From an uncultured Pseudoxanthomonas sp. (GTDB lineage: Bacteria > Pseudomonadota > Gammaproteobacteria > Xanthomonadales > Xanthomonadaceae), in NCBI RefSeq assembly GCF_946886695.1, contig NZ_CAMPJD010000040.1:1-45176 (forward strand): 45,176 bases of DNA, in the 5' to 3' direction. How positions within the stretch are numbered: position 1 is the stretch's first letter; each line of letters starts with the position of its first letter. The position numbers and the translations under genes are program-made. The notes under the pieces were generated by a model. The model saw only the letters and a list, made by a program, of their open reading frames with translations. It did no database searches and was not told the origin of the DNA. Positions 9,259-16,422 of this stretch are shown here, in pieces.

Positions 9259-9780
9259 TCAGACGGGTATGCGCAGCAACGGCGAGATCGCAGCCCACGC
9301 GTCCCGCAAGGCGTCGTGGCGGATCGCCGCGTTGGCGGGGCTGGTGGATGGCAACGCGAACAGGGCCGGCATACGGATTCCCTGCAGCCGCGGCTGTACA
9401 TGGCGGCGGAAGGCCTCCGCCGCTTTTCCACCGTTGAGCGCGATCGCCACGATACCGCGGTGCGCCATCAGCACCTCCTCCAGCGGATTGGCAACCTCGC
9501 TGCCGCGCACGATGGCTGCATCCAGACTGCCACGTCGCTCGCACTGGCCTATGACATCCCACAATCCCACGCCGGCTTCATGCAGGTAACGTAGGCCATG
9601 CTCGTACGGGGCGGCGGGATCGAATCCGCAGATCGACGCCATCACCGGCCAGAACCGGTTGCGTGGATGGGCGTAGTAGCGCGCGGCCTGCAGCGAGGCG
9701 TCGCCCGGCATCGACCCCAGCACAAGCACGCGACAGTCTGCCCCGATGCTGGGCGGCAGACCGGTGAGCACGTCCGCCAC
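9259..9780 (-). CDS. Hypoxanthine/uracil-DNA glycosylase (HDG, UDG family 6)
   Basis: A 173-residue base-excision repair enzyme expected to remove hypoxanthine (deaminated adenine) from DNA. Family motifs are visible: GSMPGD at 22-27 with YYAHPRNRFWPV following, and LPSTSPAN at 143-150. These correspond to motifs I and II of the UDG superfamily in the HDG branch. The start codon is GTG (9778-9780), three bases after the stop of the YdcZ-like gene, so the two are probably co-transcribed. Confidence 0.87.
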   Translation of the reverse strand: MADVLTGLPPSIGADCRVLVLGSMPGDASLQAARYYAHPRNRFWPVMASICGFDPAAPYEHGLRYLHEAGVGLWDVIGQCERRGSLDAAIVRGSEVANPLEEVLMAHRGIVAIALNGGKAAEAFRRHVQPRLQGIRMPALFALPSTSPANAAIRHDALRDAWAAISPLLRIPV

Positions 9781-9783
9781 GGA

Positions 9784-10239
9784 TCAGCCGCCCGCCGACT
9801 GCCAGGGTTTAACCACCAGCAGCGCGCCGGCGACCACCAGCAGCAGGCCGACGACGCGCAGCGCATCCACCGGTTGCCGCGCATGCAGCACGCCGAAGTG
9901 GTCGAGCACCACCGACCCCACCAGTTGCCCCGCCACCACCAGGCAGATCAACGACGCCGCTCCCAGGCGGGGCACCAGCAGGGTGGCCGAGGCGACGAAC
10001 ACCGCCCCGATCACGCCCCCGGTCCATGCCCACCAAGGCACCTTGCCCAGCGCGGCGGGCACGAACACCGGCCGGCTGAGCCACCACCACGCCAACAGCA
10101 CCCCGGTTCCGACCATGAAGGACGCCAACGAGGCGAACACGGGACCGAAGGTCTGTTTGCCGAGCGATGCATTGATCAGCGCCTGCAGCGGCAGCAGCAT
10201 GCCGATGAAGAGGGCCAGGGCCACGCCGGTCGCGTTCAT
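9784..10239 (-). CDS. YdcZ/DUF606 family membrane protein (DMT superfamily)
   Basis: A 151-residue protein with about five hydrophobic helices (GVALALFIGMLLPLQALINA, then FASLASFMVGTGVLLAWWWL and further segments). The YdcZ/DUF606 family is a half-size relative of drug/metabolite transporters that often works as pairs; its substrate is unknown. The frame runs upstream to 10425, but the ATG at 10237-10239 has GGAGG about six bases before it and gives the family length. The 92 bases upstream to the esterase-fusion stop show nothing. Confidence 0.82.
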   Translation of the reverse strand: MNATGVALALFIGMLLPLQALINASLGKQTFGPVFASLASFMVGTGVLLAWWWLSRPVFVPAALGKVPWWAWTGGVIGAVFVASATLLVPRLGAASLICLVVAGQLVGSVVLDHFGVLHARQPVDALRVVGLLLVVAGALLVVKPWQSAGG

Positions 10240-10331
10240 GCGCGCCTCCGCTGTCATGTCGAAGGCATCACGATACCCGAGGTGCCCGCCCATGCTTCGT
10301 GACGGGACCAAAGCAATGGTGGCGAGGCTTC

Positions 10332-12956
10332 TCAGCGCCCAAGGTGACGATCGAAGAAGGCCGCTGTCACCGCGTACGCTTCCTGCGATTCGGGCAGCTC
10401 CGGGTCCGAGAAGAACGCGTGCCACATGCCATCCCAGACGTGCAGCTCCGCCTGCACGCCGGCCTTGGTCAGCTGCCGATGGCTCTGCAGCACCGAGCTC
10501 ATCGCGAAATCGCGCGTGCCGGACAGCAACAGGGTCGGCGGGAAACGGGCGAGCAGCGCTGGATCATTCGCTGGCACCACCATCGGATCATCGGCGCGCG
10601 CACCCTTGAAGTACGGCAGGCGTTCGACGATGGACACGGGGCCGTTGCCGATCGGGTCACCACTGAGCAGGGGGCCGACATAGGCGGAATCGCCGCCTAG
10701 CGCCGCGACCGAACCGCAGAATGTGCCGATCGCGCCCGGCAACGGGATCGCATCACGGACCAGGCGCGCCACGACCTGGCCGGTGAGCATGCCGCCTGCC
10801 GAACAGCCATAGATGCCGATGTTCGCCGCCGGATGGCGCTGCATCAGTGCCTTGTAGACGGCCACCACGTCGTCGGTCGCGGCGGGGAAGACGTGCTCCG
10901 GCCCCTGCCGGTAGTCGACACCGACCACCCGCACGCCGCCGAGCGCGGCAACCGGGATCGCCTCAACGAGCGCACCGCTGTGTTCGCCCCACAGGAAAGC
11001 GCCGCCGTGCAGCACGATCAGCACCCGGTTGCGGTTGGCCGGCGCGATGCCACCCGCAGGCTCGACGATGTCGACGTCCACGCCCGCCACGGTATCGGTG
11101 GACAGCGTGACCGGATAGCGGGCGCGCATCCGCGTGACCCGGTCGCGGTTGATGCGATCGTAGAACGCGCGCCGGGCCTCGATGCCGCTGGAGAGGCCGG
11201 ACGCGGCGCGCCCTTCGGCCAGCATTCCACTGAACCGTGCCTGCGCTTCCGGCGAGGCGTAGCGGGAGAACGGCACCGCGAACGCGGGCAGTTCCATCGT
11301 ACCGGCGGAACCGCCTGCGTCGACGGGCGTCCGCAGCAGTTCCCGCATCTTCAGATAGACGCCATTGCTCCAGCCGAACCCGACCACGTTGTCGGCATAA
11401 CCCATGGTCACCTGCACGTCGGCATCGCCGCTCACCATGTTGTACTTCTCGCGGATGGTGCCGTCGTGCGCGATGGCACGGTCGATGGTGGCGGTGAAGG
11501 CCCGCGCGATGCGGTTGGCGTCGTCGCGCTTGCCATAGCGGTCCAACCCCGCCACCACCAGCCAGTTGACCGGCGCCCAGCCGAACGGCGCATCCCACTG
11601 CGCACCACTGCGGTCGCGGCTCATCGCCAGGCCGCCCGGGTGCTCGAACAGTACGAGCTTGCCGCGCAACGCTTCGGCCTGCGCAGGTGATGCCGCCCCC
11701 GCCCACAGCGGATAGAACGTGGTCACGTAAGGGTCGTCGGCATGCCGGCCGGCGACAAAATCATAGTCTGCGTACATGCCTGCAGCGGGCCGCCACAGGT
11801 GGCGATCCATGGCCACCCGCCGCGTCGCTGCCGCCTGTTCGTAGACGAACGCGTCGCCGGGCTTTCCCAACCGCCGAGCAAACGCGGCCAGGTCGCGCTC
11901 GTAGGCGTACAGCAGGCTGTTGAGGCAGACCGGCGCGTAATGGTGAGTCGCGGCGGCGAACGGACCGAAGTGGAAGTTCACGTCGAACCCCGATTCGCGC
12001 ATCGCGCGGTCGCCCAAGTAGAAGTCGGCGCGCAACCGGTAACCATCGACCCAGGCGTCCCGGCACACCTGCGAGGCGACGACATCGCAGCTTTCCCGCT
12101 TCAGGCGCGCGGCTTCCGCTGCATCGGGATGCTCGGACGCCGCGAGCAGCCAACCCGGATCGCGCGCCGGATGCGCACGCAGCCAGGCGATCACCTTGCG
12201 CAGGTAGTCCGCCGTGCGCATCTCCAGCACCGGTCCGCTGCCGTAGTCGAAATAGCGTGCGAGTCCGGTGTCGCCCGCCAGGTGCTCGGGACGGGTCCAG
12301 GTGGCGTGGTCGCGCACCGCCAGCGGCCAGGCATGCGCCAGCCAAGCATCGGCTTCGGTGGCACTGCCGAAGGCCGAACCGTCATCGAGCATCGCGCGGA
12401 TCATCGCGCCCAGGAACGGCGGCTGCGAGCGGGTGAGATAATAGCTGCGGTTGGCGTTGAGCACGCCGCCGTAGTGCTCGACCTGGTACAGGAAGTTGTC
12501 GACCATGTCGCGCGCCAGCGCGGCACGCCCGTCGGCCAGCAGGCCCAGCACGATGAAATAGCTGTCCCAGCCATACATTTCGTTGAAGAAGCCGCCCGGC
12601 ACCACATAGGGCTTGGGCAGGTACAACAGGCCTTGCTGCGCGAGCGTGTGCGGATTGATGTCGCCGATCCGCGAAATCGTGCGTGGCAGCGCGCGCAGTT
12701 CCACACCGCAGCGGCGGGCGGTGGCCGCAAGCGCGGCATCGGCCGGCGCGTCCGCCGGCACGTAGACCACCGGATGCGTCCCGACCTTGGGATCGGCGAG
12801 TGCCGAACAGTCCTCGACGCGGCGCGTCAGCGTGTCCCATCCCCGGTCGATGTACGCCTCCGTGCGCGCTGGATCGGGAGCAGCGGCGTGGGCCACGACC
12901 GGCGTGAACAACAGCGACAGCAACAGGCAACCGAAGGTGGAAGCGGAATGCCTCAT
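10332..12956 (-). CDS. Exported GH37 (trehalase)-like domain fused to an HSL-type alpha/beta esterase
   Basis: An 874-residue exported protein with signal peptide 1-25. Residues about 30-540 match GH37 trehalase: PGGFFNEMYGWDSYF (120-134), NANRSYYLTRSQPPF, QWDAPFGWAP (453-462), GFGWSNGV (526-533). By eye against E. coli TreA, the acid Asp312 is kept (Asp325 in ESGFD), but the base Glu496 aligns with Tyr520 and substrate-binding Arg152 with Phe123. Residues about 557-874 are an alpha/beta hydrolase of the hormone-sensitive-lipase type: HGGAF oxyanion motif (650-654), GCSAG elbow with Ser719, then Asp816 and His846. Both parts lie in one uninterrupted frame. The ATG at 12954-12956 overlaps the previous stop as ATGA. 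The long frame upstream to 13274 is antisense to nothing useful and is rejected. It likely acts in the periplasm on an acylated alpha-glucoside, but the substrate is unknown. Confidence 0.87.
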   Translation of the reverse strand: MRHSASTFGCLLLSLLFTPVVAHAAAPDPARTEAYIDRGWDTLTRRVEDCSALADPKVGTHPVVYVPADAPADAALAATARRCGVELRALPRTISRIGDINPHTLAQQGLLYLPKPYVVPGGFFNEMYGWDSYFIVLGLLADGRAALARDMVDNFLYQVEHYGGVLNANRSYYLTRSQPPFLGAMIRAMLDDGSAFGSATEADAWLAHAWPLAVRDHATWTRPEHLAGDTGLARYFDYGSGPVLEMRTADYLRKVIAWLRAHPARDPGWLLAASEHPDAAEAARLKRESCDVVASQVCRDAWVDGYRLRADFYLGDRAMRESGFDVNFHFGPFAAATHHYAPVCLNSLLYAYERDLAAFARRLGKPGDAFVYEQAAATRRVAMDRHLWRPAAGMYADYDFVAGRHADDPYVTTFYPLWAGAASPAQAEALRGKLVLFEHPGGLAMSRDRSGAQWDAPFGWAPVNWLVVAGLDRYGKRDDANRIARAFTATIDRAIAHDGTIREKYNMVSGDADVQVTMGYADNVVGFGWSNGVYLKMRELLRTPVDAGGSAGTMELPAFAVPFSRYASPEAQARFSGMLAEGRAASGLSSGIEARRAFYDRINRDRVTRMRARYPVTLSTDTVAGVDVDIVEPAGGIAPANRNRVLIVLHGGAFLWGEHSGALVEAIPVAALGGVRVVGVDYRQGPEHVFPAATDDVVAVYKALMQRHPAANIGIYGCSAGGMLTGQVVARLVRDAIPLPGAIGTFCGSVAALGGDSAYVGPLLSGDPIGNGPVSIVERLPYFKGARADDPMVVPANDPALLARFPPTLLLSGTRDFAMSSVLQSHRQLTKAGVQAELHVWDGMWHAFFSDPELPESQEAYAVTAAFFDRHLGR

Positions 12957-15022
12957 GGCTCGTCCACCGCCAGATAGACCGTGCTCCACAATTGCGCGGC
13001 ATTGGATTCGTCCTCGTGCGTGCCCTGCGCACCGAATGGCTCCAACCGGTAGCGCCCATCGACATATGACCACGACCACAACTCGGAAGTGCGGACATCG
13101 TCGGTGGCGCGGATCGCCTGCCAGAGTCGCGTCTGCGCCTCCTGCAGCGCCTCGCGCGTGGAGGCAGGCAGGTCGTCGCGCGCCAGTTGCCGTCGCAGGC
13201 CTGCGGCCAGCACGGCCTGCTGCCATGCCCACACCACCGTGCCGTGGTAGGCAGCGTTGCCCAGCCGCGGCCATGCCGCGCGGTCGGCGTACGCGGGATT
13301 GGCGACGAGCAGGCCGACGTCCGTCATCAGGCCCGCGGGGAATGGCCGCATCATCGCAGCGACCTCCGCGTCCAGCGCGCGCGCATCGGGATGCCCGAAC
13401 AGCAGGCGGAATCCCTCATCCGAATGCAGCACTGGAACCGGACGACCTTCCGCATCCAGCGCGATCGCTGGGAACGTCACCCCCGCTGCATCCAGCGATG
13501 CCAGCGCCGCGGTGTCGGGCACGCCTGCCTGCGCGGCATAGGCGCGCACCTGGGCCGCCGCCTGCGCGTGCGGGATCTTCACCGCGAACAGACCGACCGC
13601 CTCGCGCTCCCAGATGCCGGCGCGATCCGCCGCCGCCCTCAGCGTGCGCTGCTGCACATCGCTCATGTACGGCGCCAGCAGGCCGCTGTCGAGGAATCCA
13701 CCTATCGCGCGCAGGGCCGCCGGCATCCAGACGGCATTGACATCGTAGGGATAGCGGCCACGTCCGATGCCTTCGTTGCTGTCGCGCCACTGGCCGACCG
13801 GCTTTCCCTCCTTCAGCGCGACCAGGTTCGCAGGCACCGGCGACTCGGCGAAGGCGGCACTCTGCCCCGCCACGAACAGAAGATTGCGCATCATCGCGTC
13901 GCCGTTGCGCTGTCCACCCGCCTCCGACCGCAGGAAATCGACGGCGCGCGCACGGCCGCGCGCGTCCTCCAGCAGCCATGCCGCGGCGACCGGCGGTAGC
14001 ATGTAGTCGTCGTCGATCATCACGTAGTCGTAGACCGGCGCGGCGGACGACGTGCCGTGTTCCTTGCGGTGGCGCAGCACCGCGAACTCGCCGATGTCCT
14101 CTTCGTGCGCCACTTCGCCGCCTGGCGAAAGCCGCGACAGCACCGCACCCAACCCGGCCTCCACCGCCGCCGGCTGCAGGGCCGGCATCAGCAGGCGCAC
14201 CGACATCAGGGTGTCGCGGCCGAAGTAGGTGTTGAAGCGCCATGAGCCGGCCAGGAACTTCTCGCGGTAGCTGAGGAACTGCAGCGCCTGCCGGCTGCGC
14301 GGGTCGGTGGCGGCATGCGCGTTCAACAACAACTCGTCCGCGGTGAACGGCGTCAGCGGGGTCTCGCCCGTCGTCGCGGTGATGCGCAGGCGTAGCGGAC
14401 CATCCGCGCCGTCCGCCTGCAGCACGATTTTTCCATCGTCGCGACTGAAGCGTCCGTTCTGCGCGTCCAGTGTGATCGCGTAGCCGGGCGCGCCATCCAG
14501 GCGGTCGCGCTGCCACGTCACCATGTGGCCGCTCACCGCCGCCGTCGCGCGGGTGTCCTCGGGATAGGGCAGGCCAAGCTGGTAGTCGCGCAGCACGCGC
14601 ACGCTGCCGAGCACGGCATCCTTCAGTACCAGGCGGTGCGCATCGACGCTCGCCTCGGCGGTGATGCCGTGCCAGGCGTGCCCCTCGCGCAGGCGGCGTT
14701 CGCCGGTCACCGTTCCGAGCATCCAGTGGACAGGTGTGGCCGTGTCTTCGAACCAGACACCGACGCCGCTGTTGCCGGCCGGGAATGCCACCAGCACGCG
14801 CGGCCGCGTGCCCGAGCTGAGCAGCAGGTGGGCGGCGACCGGTCCGTCCTGATGGAACGCGTTCTCGATGCGCCCCTCGGTGATGCGGAACTGCAACGGC
14901 GCCGGCGCGGACTCCTTCGCCAGCGCGGGCATCAGCGCGCCGGCGGATGACAGGACGACGGCCGCCAGGAGGATGACGCCGACGCGGCGCACGCGCGGAA
15001 CAGAGAGCATGCGATCGATCAT
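12953..15022 (-). CDS. Exported six-hairpin glycosidase-like protein (glycogen-debranching-like fold)
   Basis: A 689-residue protein with a signal peptide (about 1-35, ending MPALA). The N-terminal half (about 40-235) looks like a beta-sandwich. The C-terminal part (about 240-689) is helical with six-hairpin features: YFGRDTLMSVRLLMP (266-280), resembling the GRDT signature of amylo-1,6-glucosidase-type enzymes, then GEVAHEEDIGEF, YVMIDDDYMLP and YPYDVNAVWMPAAL. I cannot assign a known GH family number. Several Asp/Glu candidates exist for an inverting mechanism, but none can be fixed by eye. It starts with a good GGGAGG before the ATG at 15020-15022. Its start overlaps the MFS stop and its stop overlaps the GH37-esterase start, so the three are translationally coupled. 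Confidence 0.7.
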   Translation of the reverse strand: MIDRMLSVPRVRRVGVILLAAVVLSSAGALMPALAKESAPAPLQFRITEGRIENAFHQDGPVAAHLLLSSGTRPRVLVAFPAGNSGVGVWFEDTATPVHWMLGTVTGERRLREGHAWHGITAEASVDAHRLVLKDAVLGSVRVLRDYQLGLPYPEDTRATAAVSGHMVTWQRDRLDGAPGYAITLDAQNGRFSRDDGKIVLQADGADGPLRLRITATTGETPLTPFTADELLLNAHAATDPRSRQALQFLSYREKFLAGSWRFNTYFGRDTLMSVRLLMPALQPAAVEAGLGAVLSRLSPGGEVAHEEDIGEFAVLRHRKEHGTSSAAPVYDYVMIDDDYMLPPVAAAWLLEDARGRARAVDFLRSEAGGQRNGDAMMRNLLFVAGQSAAFAESPVPANLVALKEGKPVGQWRDSNEGIGRGRYPYDVNAVWMPAALRAIGGFLDSGLLAPYMSDVQQRTLRAAADRAGIWEREAVGLFAVKIPHAQAAAQVRAYAAQAGVPDTAALASLDAAGVTFPAIALDAEGRPVPVLHSDEGFRLLFGHPDARALDAEVAAMMRPFPAGLMTDVGLLVANPAYADRAAWPRLGNAAYHGTVVWAWQQAVLAAGLRRQLARDDLPASTREALQEAQTRLWQAIRATDDVRTSELWSWSYVDGRYRLEPFGAQGTHEDESNAAQLWSTVYLAVDEP

Positions 15023-16269
15023 TCTTGTCCTCCCACCGCCGCGGCGGTATCGGGTATATGGGCACTGCGGTTCAGCAGGGTCAGCGACACCAGCAGCATC
15101 GCCATCGGCACCAGCAGCAGGTAGAAGGCGCGGGAACCATCGAAGTGCGCGAACAGCTGGCCGGTGATGAGCGATCCGGTGGTGCCACCCAATGCGGAGA
15201 ACACCACGATAAGCCCGGTCATCGCCGCGTGCCGCGTTCTCGGCAGCGCGCTGAGAACGACCGAATTGATGGTGGGATAGATCGGCGCCATGAGTAGTCC
15301 GATCAGCGGGAAAACGTAGGCTGCGGCAGGCGCATTCCACCAGGTCTGGTCGGGCCGCGCCTGCACGTTCGCCGCCAGCGGCAGCGCCACCAGCACCAGC
15401 ACCGCCATCGCCATCACGCAGGCACCCAGCACCCAGAACCAGCGCACACGGCGCAACACGAAACCGCCGCCCAATCGCCCCAGCGCCAGCGACCCGGCGA
15501 AGATGCTGGCCGCCTGCACGCTCAACGTGGTCGGCAGATGCAGGATCTCGCGATTGAAGGTGGGCAACCAGGTGTTGATGGCCTGTTCCATCAGCACGTA
15601 CAGGAAGGCCGACACCAGGAACACCACCACCAGCGGCCGACCCAGCAGACGCAGCATGTCGGCAAAGGACTCACCGACGGCATGGCCGTCATGTGCTGCG
15701 GCCTCGTCCATTTCCGCGCTGGCGAGCAGCGCAATCACCGCCACGCAGAGGCCGGCGATCACCCAGTACACATCCAGCCAGACCGGGTCACCGGGTGCGT
15801 CCGGATTGATGAAGGCCGCGAACAGCCAGGCGCTGCCCAGGATGCCGACCATGAACCAGCCCTCGACCGTACTGGTCAGGCCTGCATGCGCTTTAGGGTC
15901 ATCGGTCAGCAGACCGATGCTCGAATAGACCGACACCTTCACCAGCGCGAAGCAGACGCCTACCGTGGCGAACAGCAGCTTGGTCGCCCAGAACGTCTGC
16001 AGCAGCGGCATGGATGCGCATGCCAACGCCACCAACAGCAGGCCCAGCATCATCGCGCGGCGGTAGCCCAGTCGTGGCAGCGTCGACGCCACCAGGAACG
16101 AGGCGATGGCGATGGGCAGGTCCTTGAAAGCTTCCAGCGTCGCCGCGCCGGACTTGCTGACGCCGAAGCCCTGCATCACCTGCAGGATCACCGCACCAAC
16201 GGAATTGAGCAGCATGGCGAAGATCATGTAGGTCAGGATCAACGCCAGCACCATGCGGCTTCGCTTCAT
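15019..16269 (-). CDS. MFS sugar transporter
   Basis: A 416-residue inner-membrane protein with about 12 hydrophobic helices. It has the MFS-style short basic loop after TM2 (LPRLGYRRAMM) and a long central loop around EMDEAAAHDGHAVG between the two halves. Position between a TonB-dependent receptor and two exported glycosidase-type proteins implies import of the released sugar, most simply the disaccharide cleaved by the GH65 enzyme. GGAG lies just before tandem ATGs at 16272 and 16269; the second has better spacing. It couples to the next gene by ATGA. Confidence 0.85.
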   Translation of the reverse strand: MKRSRMVLALILTYMIFAMLLNSVGAVILQVMQGFGVSKSGAATLEAFKDLPIAIASFLVASTLPRLGYRRAMMLGLLLVALACASMPLLQTFWATKLLFATVGVCFALVKVSVYSSIGLLTDDPKAHAGLTSTVEGWFMVGILGSAWLFAAFINPDAPGDPVWLDVYWVIAGLCVAVIALLASAEMDEAAAHDGHAVGESFADMLRLLGRPLVVVFLVSAFLYVLMEQAINTWLPTFNREILHLPTTLSVQAASIFAGSLALGRLGGGFVLRRVRWFWVLGACVMAMAVLVLVALPLAANVQARPDQTWWNAPAAAYVFPLIGLLMAPIYPTINSVVLSALPRTRHAAMTGLIVVFSALGGTTGSLITGQLFAHFDGSRAFYLLLVPMAMLLVSLTLLNRSAHIPDTAAAVGGQE

Positions 16270-16379
16270 CATCCACTCCGTGCGCGCCATGCTCGGCACG
16301 CATCACTGTGTGATCGCCAGCATGGCGGCGCAAGAGGCCGCATGCCATGTATCGCCGCGCGCATGCGCCGCAGCCGCAA

Positions 16380-16414
16380 GGGGGCGTCTCCCGGGAGAGG
16401 AGGGAGACGCCCCC
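16380..16414 (-). other. Perfect 13-bp hairpin between receptor and transporter genes
   Basis: GGGGGCGTCTCCC (16380-16392) pairs fully with GGGAGACGCCCCC (16402-16414) around a nine-base loop, eight bases after the receptor stop. No U-run follows on the minus strand. It could act as a partial terminator or 3' stabiliser that makes the receptor mRNA more abundant than the downstream genes. Confidence 0.65.
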
Positions 16415-16422
16415 GACCGCAC

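Noticed and set aside
12957..13274. N-terminal extension of the GH37-esterase frame
   Set aside because: It overlaps the upstream glycosidase-like gene. The ATG at 12956 gives a proper signal peptide and an ATGA overlap.
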